A DNA stretch of 12,058 nucleotides from Ilumatobacteraceae bacterium. Lineage in GTDB: Bacteria; Actinomycetota; Acidimicrobiia; Acidimicrobiales; Ilumatobacteraceae. Of the stretch, positions 1 through 5,842 are shown piece by piece. Positions within the stretch are counted from its first letter, which is position 1, and each line of letters starts with the position of its first letter. The notes under the pieces are model-generated. The model had not been told where the DNA came from and made no database searches. It was given only the letters and a program-made list of their open reading frames with translations. Made by a program: the position numbers and the translations under genes. The stretch covers positions 1-12,058 of the forward strand of contig JALOLG010000011.1 of NCBI GenBank assembly GCA_025456105.1. Direction: 5' to 3'.

Positions 1-327
1 GTCGACCTGTCGTCGGAGCTGCGCGTGGTGCTCTCGAACCAGCTCACCGGCCAGGCCGCCCGACCGCCGCGACCCACCGACGACCTGTACGACGACGCGC
101 TGTCGAACGAGCTCGACGAGATCTGCGCCACGCACGGCTTCGCCCGTCTCAACGAGCTGCTCGACGACGAGCTCTCGGTGCTCCACGACACGCTGCAGGC
201 GTTCGAGCGACGTGTGTCGGCCGACCGCCGCGAGCGATTCGACCGCCTCGACGCGCTCAGCGCCGAGCTGGTCCGCCGCTACCGCGACGGCGAGGCCTCG
301 GTCGACGGCCTCCTCGACGGTCTCTGA
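1..327 (+). CDS. RsiG-like c-di-GMP-binding anti-sigma-type protein, C-terminal part (5' end open at window edge)
   Basis: The frame is open from base 1, so the gene probably begins upstream; a GTG at 25 with GGAG six bases before it is a possible internal or true start. Counted from that GTG, residues 42-87 form a charged helix containing E61-x3-S65-x2-R68-x3-F72-x3-D76. This matches the E(X)3S(X)2R(X)3Q(X)3D signature by which Streptomyces RsiG binds cyclic di-GMP and sequesters the sporulation sigma factor WhiG, except that Phe stands at the Gln position. The tail ELVRRYRDGEASVDGLL also looks like the RsiG C-terminus. Streptomyces RsiG carries two such motifs, one per helix, and Rubrobacter RsiG one; only one is visible here and a second could lie upstream. 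No sigma-factor gene is in view, so the partner is unknown. The CDS is firm; the family call rests on motif recall. Confidence 0.65.
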   Translation, partial: VDLSSELRVVLSNQLTGQAARPPRPTDDLYDDALSNELDEICATHGFARLNELLDDELSVLHDTLQAFERRVSADRRERFDRLDALSAELVRRYRDGEASVDGLLDGL

Positions 328-333
328 CGGTCG

Positions 334-364
334 CCCTGCACGACGACGACCACACTCTGCAGGG
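334..364. terminator. Inverted repeat, possible terminator after the RsiG-like gene
   Basis: CCCTGCA (334-340) and TGCAGGG (358-364) are perfect 7-bp arms around a 17-base loop, starting seven bases after the stop codon. There is no T-tract, so termination is only possible; the right arm ends just before the mshA -10 box, so an operator role is also conceivable. Confidence 0.35.
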
Positions 365-368
365 TCGG

Positions 369-374
369 TACCCT
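369..374 (+). promoter_or_regulatory. -10 box TACCCT for mshA
   Basis: TACCCT ends nine bases before the GTG start of mshA, giving a leaderless or very short-leader transcript. The surrounding 9-mer GGTACCCTG recurs exactly at 4071-4079 before the small membrane peptide gene. No convincing -35 element is visible. Confidence 0.55.
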
Positions 375-383
375 GAGCCGCCC

Positions 384-1598
384 GTGGAGCGCGTCGCCGT
401 GATCTCCTTGCACACGTCGCCGCTGCTGCAGCCCGGTTCGGGCGACAGCGGAGGCATGAACGTGTACGTGCGCGAGCTCGTGTCCTCGCTCGCCCAGGCC
501 GGGGTCGAGTGCACCACCTACACCCGTGCGCACCGCGAGGGCCTCCCACCCGAGGTGGTGGTGGAGCCGGGGCACCGCGTCGTGCACGTCGAGGCCGGCC
601 CGCACCACCTGCCCAAGGAGGCGCTGCCCGACGTGGTCGACGAGTTCGGCGCGGTCGTGCTCGACCACCTCGAGGCGCGCGGCGGCGTCGACGTCGTGCA
701 CGCCAACTACTGGTTGAGCGGCGTGGTGGGTCACCGCCTCAAGCACGCGCTCGACGTGCCGCTCGTCGCGACGTTCCACACGCTCGCCCGGGTGAAGGCC
801 GAGGGCGGCGATCCGGAGCCGTGGTGGCGCGAGCGGGCCGAGACCGAGCTCATCCGGTGCGCCGACGCGATCTGCGTGAGCTGCAGCGCGGAGGAGGAGC
901 AGTTCCGCCGGCTCTACGGCGAACCGGGTGGCCGCCTCGAGATCGTGTCACCCGGCGTGGAGCACGCGTTCTTCGCGCCCGGGGCCCGTGCCGGCGCACG
1001 GGCCGCGCTCGGGCTCGATCCCGAGCGACCGGTGGTGCTGTTCGTCGGTCGCATCCAGCCGCTCAAGGGTCCCGATGTCGCCATCCGGGCGCTCGCCGCG
1101 CTCGGACGCCCCGACGCGCAGCTGCTCCTCGTGGGTGGGGCGAGCGGTGCCGACGGCGACCGCGAGTCGCAGGCGGCGGTCGAGCTCGTCGACGAGCTCG
1201 GGCTGGCCGACCGGGTGGCCTTCGTGCCGCCCCAGCCGCACCACATCCTGTCCACCTACTACCGGGCCGCCGACGTGGTGGTGGTGCCGAGCCGCAGCGA
1301 GAGCTTCGGTCTGGTGGCGCTCGAGGCCGCGGCCTGCGGGGTGCCGGTCGTCGCGAGCGCGGTCGGCGGGCTCCGATCGCTGGTCGACCACGGGGTGACC
1401 GGCTTCCTCGTCGACGACCGCTCGCCCGAGCGGTTCGCCGAGGCGCTCCGCGCCGTGCTCGACGATCCGGTCCGCGCCGCCGCGATGGGCGCCGCCGGCA
1501 CCCGGATGGCGGCGGGGTACACGTGGGGGTTCGCGGCCGCACGCCTGCGCCGGCTCTACGCCGACCTGTCGGCGCACCGACTGGTGACGTGCTCGTGA
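384..1598 (+). CDS. mshA: D-inositol-3-phosphate glycosyltransferase (mycothiol synthesis, MshA)
   Basis: This GT4-family enzyme transfers N-acetylglucosamine from UDP-GlcNAc to 1L-myo-inositol 1-phosphate, the first step of mycothiol, the cytoplasmic thiol of actinobacteria. The 404-residue product begins with the typical MshA N-terminus: HTSPL at 10-14, then PGSGDSGGMNVYV at 17-29, the glycine-rich acceptor/donor loop. HANYWLSG lies at 106-113 and FHTLARVK at 131-138. The C-terminal Rossmann half has VGRIQPLKGPD at 221-231 and the retaining-GT E-x7-E pair E306/E314 in SESFGLVALEA. Length is slightly below the mycobacterial protein. GTG 384 is preferred because it sits nine bases after a -10 box and starts right at the first beta strand. 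The next gene overlaps its stop by four bases. Other GT4 enzymes are a less likely alternative given the N-terminal signature and neighbour. Confidence 0.9.
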   Translation: MERVAVISLHTSPLLQPGSGDSGGMNVYVRELVSSLAQAGVECTTYTRAHREGLPPEVVVEPGHRVVHVEAGPHHLPKEALPDVVDEFGAVVLDHLEARGGVDVVHANYWLSGVVGHRLKHALDVPLVATFHTLARVKAEGGDPEPWWRERAETELIRCADAICVSCSAEEEQFRRLYGEPGGRLEIVSPGVEHAFFAPGARAGARAALGLDPERPVVLFVGRIQPLKGPDVAIRALAALGRPDAQLLLVGGASGADGDRESQAAVELVDELGLADRVAFVPPQPHHILSTYYRAADVVVVPSRSESFGLVALEAAACGVPVVASAVGGLRSLVDHGVTGFLVDDRSPERFAEALRAVLDDPVRAAAMGAAGTRMAAGYTWGFAAARLRRLYADLSAHRLVTCS

Positions 1599-2068
1599 GC
1601 GAGGTGGTCGACCCGGGTGGCCTCGCCACGCTGGCACGACAGATCGACGAGTGGCTCGCCTCGATCATGGCCACCGCCGACCACGTGGTGGCGATCGACC
1701 GCGGCACCAGCGACGGCACCTCGGCCGGCGACCCGCGGTGGTACGTGCGGATGCGCGGCGAGGAGAAGGAGTTCACCACCGTGTGGCTCACCCTCGGCCA
1801 GCGCACGCTGCGGTACGAGACCTACGTGATGCCGGCGCCCGAGGAGCAGTCCGAGCTGCTGTACGAGCAGCTGCTGCGGCGCAACGAGCGGCTCGTGGGT
1901 GCGCACTTCTCCATCGGTGCCGAGGATGCGGTGTTCCTCCGCGGCGACCTCCCCCTCGTGGCGCTGTCGGAGGCCGAGCTCGACCGTGTGATCGGCACGC
2001 TGTACGCCACGGTCGAGCAGACCTTCCGCACCCTGCTGCGGATCGGCTTCGCCAGCCGCTTCGGCTGA
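1595..2068 (+). CDS. YbjN-domain protein
   Basis: The 157-residue cytoplasmic protein has the YbjN fold, which resembles type III secretion chaperones. Recognisable features are the central strands WYVRMRGEEKEFTTVWLTLG and LRYETYVMP, the helix ELLYEQLLRRNERLVGAHFSI, and a C-terminal helix with LDRVIGTLYATVEQTFRTLL. Its biochemical role is not established. The start GTG overlaps the mshA stop (GTGA, 1595-1598), implying translational coupling; GTG 1589 in the same frame is an alternative. From memory, Mycobacterium tuberculosis has the same mshA-YbjN order (Rv0486-Rv0487), so the partnership seems conserved and a role near mycothiol metabolism is a reasonable but unproven inference. No Shine-Dalgarno sequence is visible. 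Confidence 0.8.
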   Translation: MSEVVDPGGLATLARQIDEWLASIMATADHVVAIDRGTSDGTSAGDPRWYVRMRGEEKEFTTVWLTLGQRTLRYETYVMPAPEEQSELLYEQLLRRNERLVGAHFSIGAEDAVFLRGDLPLVALSEAELDRVIGTLYATVEQTFRTLLRIGFASRFG

Positions 2069-2102
2069 CGGATTCCGCTCAGCCGCTGCTCGCGCACCCC
2101 TG

Positions 2103-2164
2103 GTGCGGTCCGGGCGGTGCGATCGGGGAAGTCGGAAGCTCTGGCGTCCGCCCGGACGGCGCAC
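2103..2164. terminator. Long inverted repeat between the YbjN gene and proC
   Basis: GTCCGGGCGG (2108-2117) pairs perfectly with CCGCCCGGAC (2148-2157). The outer arms GTGCG (2103-2107) and CGCAC (2160-2164) extend it to 15 bp with a two-base bulge (GG 2158-2159); the loop is 30 bases. It could terminate the mshA-YbjN transcript. Its right arm ends three bases before the proC -10 box, so it covers the -35 region and could instead be an operator. Confidence 0.4.
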
Positions 2165-2167
2165 TCC

Positions 2168-2173
2168 TACGAT
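2168..2173 (+). promoter_or_regulatory. -10 box TACGAT for leaderless proC
   Basis: TACGAT is followed by six bases and then the GTG of proC, the spacing expected when the transcript begins at the start codon. It is the best guide to the proC start. Confidence 0.6.
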
Positions 2174-2179
2174 GGCGCC

Positions 2180-2986
2180 GTGACGTTCGAGCTGGTCATC
2201 GTCGGCGGTGGGAACATGGGCGCCGCGCTCCTCACGGGTCTCCTGGCCGGTGGCCTGGCGCCCGGGTCGGTCGCGGTGGTCGAGGTCGATCGCGCCCGCG
2301 CCGACGGGCTGGTGGAGCGCTTCCCGGGCGTGAGCGTGTCGGCGACGGTGCCCGAGTGCGCAGCGGCGGTGCTGGCGGTCAAGCCGCCCGACATCGCGGC
2401 GGTGGCGGTCGAGGCGGCCCGAGCCGGCGCGCAGCGGCTGCTGTCGATCGCCGCCGGCATCTCCACCGGTGCGATCGAGGCCGCGCTCGGCGCCGCCGAC
2501 CAGTCGTCCACGCCGATCGCCGTGCTCCGGGCGATGCCCAACACGCCGGCGCTCGTCGGCCACGGCGTCACGGCCGTGTGCGGTGGCGAGCACGCCACCG
2601 ACGACGACATGGCGTGGGCGACCGAGGTGCTCGGTGCGGTCGGCACCGTCGTGCGGCTCCCCGAGTCGTCGTTCGACGCGGTGACCGGGCTCACCGGATC
2701 GGGTCCCGCGTACCTGTTCCTGGTGGCCGAGGCGCTCGCAGATGCCGGGGTGCTGGTCGGCCTGGCTCGCCCCGTGGCGGAGTCGATGGTGGCCGACCTG
2801 TTCGTCGGCGCCGCGGCGCTGCTCCGCGAGCAGGGCGATCCTCGGGCGCTGCGGTCGATGGTGACGTCGCCGGGCGGCACCACCGCCGCCGCGGTGCAGG
2901 TGCTCGAGTCGGCGGCCGTGCGTGCCGCGTTCGTCGATGCGGTGGTGGCGTCGGCGCGCCGCAGCCGCGAGCTCGCCGGCGGCTGA
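2180..2986 (+). CDS. proC: Pyrroline-5-carboxylate reductase
   Basis: ProC reduces 1-pyrroline-5-carboxylate to L-proline with NAD(P)H, the last step of proline synthesis in the cytoplasm. From GTG 2180 the product is 268 residues, the usual family length. It opens with a Rossmann strand and GGGNMG (9-14) for the dinucleotide. RAMPNTPAL (118-126) and LTGSGPAY (171-178) are family signatures around the substrate site, and SPGGTTAAAV (230-239) is the C-terminal P5CR hallmark. The frame remains open further upstream, to a GTG at 2117, but those extra 21 residues have no family counterpart and would begin upstream of the promoter. It appears to be a single-gene transcription unit. Confidence 0.93.
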   Translation: MTFELVIVGGGNMGAALLTGLLAGGLAPGSVAVVEVDRARADGLVERFPGVSVSATVPECAAAVLAVKPPDIAAVAVEAARAGAQRLLSIAAGISTGAIEAALGAADQSSTPIAVLRAMPNTPALVGHGVTAVCGGEHATDDDMAWATEVLGAVGTVVRLPESSFDAVTGLTGSGPAYLFLVAEALADAGVLVGLARPVAESMVADLFVGAAALLREQGDPRALRSMVTSPGGTTAAAVQVLESAAVRAAFVDAVVASARRSRELAGG

Positions 2987-3019
2987 GGTCGTGCGAGCAG
3001 GTCGCAGAAATATTCCCGA

Positions 3020-3037
3020 CGTGACACTTTTCTCACG
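3020..3037. promoter_or_regulatory. Dyad CGTGA-N8-TCACG in an AT-rich intergenic patch
   Basis: Perfect 5-bp arms (3020-3024 and 3033-3037) flank eight bases. The dyad lies 13 bases upstream of the TAGAGT -10 box at 3051, where an operator or -35 element would lie. The preceding stretch, including GAAATATTC at 3007-3015, is the only clearly AT-rich patch in the window. The eight-base spacing does not fit the six-base spacing of Crp sites, so no regulator is assigned. Confidence 0.35.
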
Positions 3038-3050
3038 GCGGCCGGACGCG

Positions 3051-3056
3051 TAGAGT
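3051..3056 (+). promoter_or_regulatory. -10 box TAGAGT not followed by a gene start
   Basis: TAGAGT resembles the other -10 boxes in the window, but no plausible start codon follows within reach. The predicted first base (about 3063-3064) leads into the hairpin-rich stretch ending at 3135, so it may drive a non-coding RNA. A GTGACA at 3021 resembles a -35 box but is 24 bases away, too far for a standard spacer. Confidence 0.4.
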
Positions 3057-3063
3057 GACCGCC

Positions 3064-3135
3064 GAAGAGACGCACTGACGGCAACGTCGGAGCGCCGACA
3101 GGGCCGGTGCCATCGGGGGGTTGGCACCGGCCCTG
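3064..3135 (+). ncRNA. Candidate structured small RNA of about 72 nt
   Basis: Three hairpins follow the TAGAGT box. Hairpin A is CTGACG (3075-3080), a GCAA tetraloop of the GNRA type, then CGTCGG (3085-3090). Hairpin B is GTCGG (3086-3090), loop AGCG, CCGAC (3095-3099); it shares GTCGG with A, so the two exclude each other. Hairpin C has perfect 14-bp arms (3099-3112 and 3122-3135) around the loop TCGGGGGGT and could be the terminator, although no U-tract follows. The downstream gene has its own -10 box at 3175, so this is not obviously its leader. I do not recognise the family. The structure is directly visible; expression is inferred. Confidence 0.4.
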
Positions 3136-3174
3136 ATCGCGTCCGGGCTCGGTTCGCCCGACGGCGCACCCCGG

Positions 3175-3180
3175 TAGCGT
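3175..3180 (+). promoter_or_regulatory. -10 box TAGCGT for the DUF62 gene
   Basis: TAGCGT ends eight bases before the ATG at 3189, giving a leaderless-type start. It separates this gene from the hairpin region upstream. Confidence 0.55.
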
Positions 3181-3188
3181 CCCGGCCG

Positions 3189-4067
3189 ATGCCCGCCCGC
3201 TACGACACGATCTCGTTCCTCACCGACTACGGCACGCGCGACGAGTTCGTCGGGGTCGTGCGGTCGGTCATCCGCGACATCGCGCCGCACGTGACCGTCG
3301 TCGACCTCACCCACGAGGTGCCGGCCTTCGACGTCCGGGCGGGGGCGCTCACGCTCGCCCGCTGCGTCTCGTACCTGCCCGAGGGCGTGGTGCTCGCCGT
3401 CGTCGACCCGGGCGTCGCCACCGACCGCCGGGCCGTGGCCGTCGAGGTGGGTGAGGGAGCGGGTGTGTTCGTGGGTCCCGACAACGGGCTGCTGGCGCCC
3501 GCGGTGGCGCTGGCGGGGGGCGCCACCCGCGCGGTCGAGCTCACCTCGCGCGAGCACCGGCTCGACGCGCCGGGCGGCACGTTCGCCGGGCGCGACGTGT
3601 TCGCCCCTGCGGCGGCGCACCTCTGCAACGGCGTCGATCTGGCCGAGCTCGGTCCGGCCGTCGATCCGCACCTCCTCGTGCCCGCCACGATCCCGCTCCC
3701 GCGCGACGAGGACGGCGCAGTGGTGGCCGAGGTGCTGTGGGTCGACCGGTTCGGCAACTGCCAGCTCAACGTCGGGCCCGACGACCTGCCCGACTGGGGC
3801 GCCACGGTGCGGCTCCGGCTGGGCAGCCCGTCCGACCCGGGCGGCGTGCGAGTGCGGTCGGCCACGCGGGCGACGAGCTTCGCCGGGATCGGCGGCGGGA
3901 TCGGGCTCGTGCTCGACTCGTACGGGATGCTCGCCGTGTGCCTCGACCGCCGATCGGCTGCCGACGAGCTCGGCCTCGACGTCGGCGACCTCGTCGTGCT
4001 CGGGCCGTCCGACGACCCGTCCGGGACCGGTACGACGACGGCGGTCACGCTCGGCCCCACGCGCTGA
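3189..4067 (+). CDS. SAM hydroxide adenosyltransferase (SAM hydrolase, DUF62) family protein
   Basis: Characterised family members split S-adenosylmethionine with water or hydroxide into adenosine and methionine; relatives are the fluorinase and chlorinase. The 292-residue product has the two-domain DUF62 layout: SFLTDYG (9-15), VVDLTHEVPAFDVRAG (37-52), DPGVATDRR (73-81), GPDNGLLAPA (96-105), TFAGRDVFAPAAAH (131-144), and a C-terminal beta domain starting near EVLWVDRFGNCQLNV (181-195). Of the Asp-Arg-His triad described for this family, Asp73 and Arg80 are present, but the His of the usual TFHGRD motif is Ala133. Activity is therefore uncertain. The enzyme may use another residue (His123 is close in sequence) or may have changed function. 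It has its own -10 box and ends 17 bases before a small membrane peptide gene. Confidence 0.85.
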   Translation: MPARYDTISFLTDYGTRDEFVGVVRSVIRDIAPHVTVVDLTHEVPAFDVRAGALTLARCVSYLPEGVVLAVVDPGVATDRRAVAVEVGEGAGVFVGPDNGLLAPAVALAGGATRAVELTSREHRLDAPGGTFAGRDVFAPAAAHLCNGVDLAELGPAVDPHLLVPATIPLPRDEDGAVVAEVLWVDRFGNCQLNVGPDDLPDWGATVRLRLGSPSDPGGVRVRSATRATSFAGIGGGIGLVLDSYGMLAVCLDRRSAADELGLDVGDLVVLGPSDDPSGTGTTTAVTLGPTR

Positions 4068-4072
4068 GGCGG

Positions 4073-4078
4073 TACCCT
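4073..4078 (+). promoter_or_regulatory. -10 box TACCCT for the 27-residue peptide gene
   Basis: TACCCT begins just after the DUF62 stop codon and ends six bases before GTG 4085. The 9-mer GGTACCCTG is identical to that before mshA. Confidence 0.5.
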
Positions 4079-4084
4079 GCCGTC

Positions 4085-4168
4085 GTGCGTCCCGCCACCA
4101 CGCTCACACTCGGGCTGCTGCTGGCCGCGATCCTCATCGCCGGGCTCGTGTCGCTGGCGCGCATCTGA
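4085..4168 (+). CDS. Small single-span membrane peptide, 27 residues
   Basis: GTG 4085 opens a 27-residue frame ending in TGA. The peptide has a short basic start (M-R-P), an uninterrupted hydrophobic stretch at about residues 6-25 rich in Leu, Ala and Ile, and a basic Arg at 26: a one-helix membrane peptide. Support comes from the -10 box six bases upstream, matching the leaderless spacing of proC, and from the tight fit between two genes that each have their own promoter. The reading frame itself is open much further upstream within the DUF62 gene, so openness is not evidence. I recognise no family. It might act on the envelope or on a neighbouring protein, but nothing in the sequence says which. 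Confidence 0.5.
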   Translation: MRPATTLTLGLLLAAILIAGLVSLARI

Positions 4169-4188
4169 GGCCGCCCGCCCGACGCGGG

Positions 4189-4194
4189 TACGCT
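4189..4194 (+). promoter_or_regulatory. -10 box TACGCT for the acyl-CoA ligase gene
   Basis: TACGCT ends nine bases before GTG 4204, the same spacing as at mshA, rex and hemA. Confidence 0.55.
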
Positions 4195-4203
4195 GTCCGA
4201 CCC

Positions 4204-5736
4204 GTGGGGGATCCGAAGGTCGAGCCGGTCAACGTCGCGCGGATGATCGAGCCGCACCCGGCCGAGAAGGTCGCGATCATCAGCCGCAACCGCCCCACCA
4301 CCTACGGCGAGCTGCGCGACCAGGTGGCGCACCTCCGCGGCGGGCTCGCGAGCCTCGGTGTCGGCCCCGGCGACCGGGTGGCGATGCTGTGCGCCAACAA
4401 CCGCTACTTCGTCATCTCGTACCTCGCCATCACCGGATTGGGTGCGATCGCCGTCCCGCTCAACCCGGTCAGCCCGGGCCCCGAGCTCACGGTCGAGCTC
4501 GGCGTTGTCGAGCCGGTCGCGGCCATCGTCGGCCCGGCCGCTCGCGGCCAGTGGGCCGACGTCGATCTCGCCGCGGTGCCGTCGCTCGCCCACGTGGTGG
4601 TGGCCGAGGGTGCGGTGGCCGAGGGTGAGCTGGCGCTCGCCGACCTGCTCGCCGCCGATCCGGCACCGATCGTCGACGTCGACCCCGACACCACCGCCGT
4701 GATGATGTTCACGAGCGGCACGGCGGGGTCGCCGCGCGCGGCGATGCTGAGCCACGGCAACCTGCTCGGCAACATCCACCAGAGCCTCTCGAGCCGCACG
4801 CACACCGAGTCCGACGACGTCGTGTACGGCGTGCTGCCGCTGTTCCACATCTTCGGGCTCAACGTGGTGCTCGGGGTGTCGTTCACGATGGGTGCCACGG
4901 TCCTGCTCGTGCAGCGCTTCGACCCCACGACGGCGGCCGAGTCGGTCGTGTCCCGAGGCATCACGGTGCTCCCCGGGGCACCCGCCATGTGGGTGGCGTT
5001 CGCGCACTTCGACGAGCTGCCGGCCGACACGTTCCGAACCGTCCGGATCGCGCTCTCCGGCGCCTCGAAGCTGCCCGTGTCGGTGGCCGAGAAGGTCGAG
5101 CAGCGGTTCGGCGTCCGCATCGCCGAGGGGTACGGGCTCACCGAGGCGGCTCCGGTCGTCACGTCGTCGTCGGGAGGACCCGAGCGGCGCTACGGCTCGG
5201 TGGGCAAGGCGCTCCCCGGGGTCGAGGTGCGCATCGTCGGCGACTCGGGCGCGGATGCGCTGGTGGGCGACGTGGGCGAGATCTGGGTGCGGGGCGAGAA
5301 CGTGTTCCAGGGCTACTGGCGCGAGCCCGAGGCGACGGCCCGGGTGCTCGACGACCAGGGATGGCTGCACACCGGCGACCTCGGCACCGTCGACGACGAC
5401 GGCTGGCTGTACCTCGTCGACCGCGCCAAGGACCTCATCATCGTGTCGGGCTTCAACGTGTTCCCGGCCGAGGTGGAAGAGGTGCTCGCCGCGCATCCGG
5501 CGGTGGCCGAGGTGGGGGTGGTGGGCGTGCCGCACCCGCACACCGGCGAGGCGGTCAAGGCGTACGTGGTGGTCGCCGAGGGCGCGCAGGTCGACGAGGA
5601 CGCGCTGATCGACCACTGCTGCGCCTACCTCGCGCGCTACAAGGCGCCGAGCAAGGTGGTGTTCGTCGACCAGCTGCCGCGCAACACCAGCGGCAAGCTC
5701 TTGCGCCGCGATCTCGCCGCCTTCGTCGACGTCTGA
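4204..5736 (+). CDS. Acyl-CoA synthetase / AMP-dependent ligase (long-chain fatty acid type)
   Basis: This 510-residue ANL-superfamily enzyme should activate a carboxylic acid, probably a fatty acid, to an acyl-adenylate and then to acyl-CoA. The ATP-binding loop is TSGTAGSPRAAMLSH (170-184), with Arg where Lys is usual. EGYGLTEA (308-315) and HTGD (389-392) bind adenylate and ATP. The hinge is DRAKDLIIVSGFNVFPAEVE (406-425), and K498 in PRNTSGKLLRR is the C-terminal catalytic Lys. All core motifs are in order, so it is likely active; the substrate cannot be read from the sequence. GTG 4204 is chosen because of its -10 box; ATG 4243 is an alternative 13 residues in. It is followed by the rex promoter region. 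Confidence 0.88.
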   Translation: MGDPKVEPVNVARMIEPHPAEKVAIISRNRPTTYGELRDQVAHLRGGLASLGVGPGDRVAMLCANNRYFVISYLAITGLGAIAVPLNPVSPGPELTVELGVVEPVAAIVGPAARGQWADVDLAAVPSLAHVVVAEGAVAEGELALADLLAADPAPIVDVDPDTTAVMMFTSGTAGSPRAAMLSHGNLLGNIHQSLSSRTHTESDDVVYGVLPLFHIFGLNVVLGVSFTMGATVLLVQRFDPTTAAESVVSRGITVLPGAPAMWVAFAHFDELPADTFRTVRIALSGASKLPVSVAEKVEQRFGVRIAEGYGLTEAAPVVTSSSGGPERRYGSVGKALPGVEVRIVGDSGADALVGDVGEIWVRGENVFQGYWREPEATARVLDDQGWLHTGDLGTVDDDGWLYLVDRAKDLIIVSGFNVFPAEVEEVLAAHPAVAEVGVVGVPHPHTGEAVKAYVVVAEGAQVDEDALIDHCCAYLARYKAPSKVVFVDQLPRNTSGKLLRRDLAAFVDV

Positions 5737-5803
5737 CACCGGTCCCGGGCGCCGTCAAGCCGGAGGACGTGACGTGTGACCGCACGGTCGAGCCGGGCAC
5801 GCT

Positions 5804-5821
5804 TTGTGAAATCGTGCACGA
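5804..5821. promoter_or_regulatory. Predicted Rex operator (ROP) upstream of rex-hemACD
   Basis: TTGTGAAATCGTGCACGA has a perfect left arm of the Rex consensus (TTGTGAA) and a right arm TGCACGA that matches TTCACAA at five of seven positions. TTGTGA (5804-5809) also sits 18 bases upstream of the -10 box, where a -35 element belongs, so bound Rex would block RNA polymerase. Streptomyces rex-hemACD is controlled by Rex in this way, which supports the call. Confidence 0.7.
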
Positions 5822-5827
5822 GCGGCC

Positions 5828-5833
5828 TAGCGT
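5828..5833 (+). promoter_or_regulatory. -10 box TAGCGT of the rex promoter
   Basis: TAGCGT ends nine bases before the rex ATG. With TTGTGA at 5804-5809 as -35 (18-base spacer) this is the most complete promoter in the window. The rest of the 106-base gap (5737-5803) shows only a short palindrome, GACCG-CA-CGGTC at 5778-5789. Confidence 0.6.
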
Positions 5834-5842
5834 GGCGGTCCG

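Noticed and set aside
2117..2179. Upstream GTG start for proC adding 21 residues
   Set aside because: It lies upstream of the -10 box, and the extra residues precede the normal N-terminal Rossmann strand.
3020..3037. Crp/Fnr-type site
   Set aside because: The GTGA and TCAC half-sites are eight bases apart instead of six.
3055..3078. Seven-codon frame GTG...TGA (MTAEETH) as a leader peptide
   Set aside because: Its start lies inside the TAGAGT box, so it could not be on a transcript made from that promoter; too short to judge.
3099..3135. 6C-type RNA read on the minus strand (the hairpin loop becomes a C6 run)
   Set aside because: 6C RNAs have two C-rich loops; only one is present, and no -10 box is visible upstream of it on the minus strand.
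3144..3160. tRNA T-arm-like hairpin CGGGC-TCGGTTC-GCCCG
   Set aside because: No acceptor, anticodon or D arm can be built around it; a 5-bp hairpin is expected by chance in this base composition.
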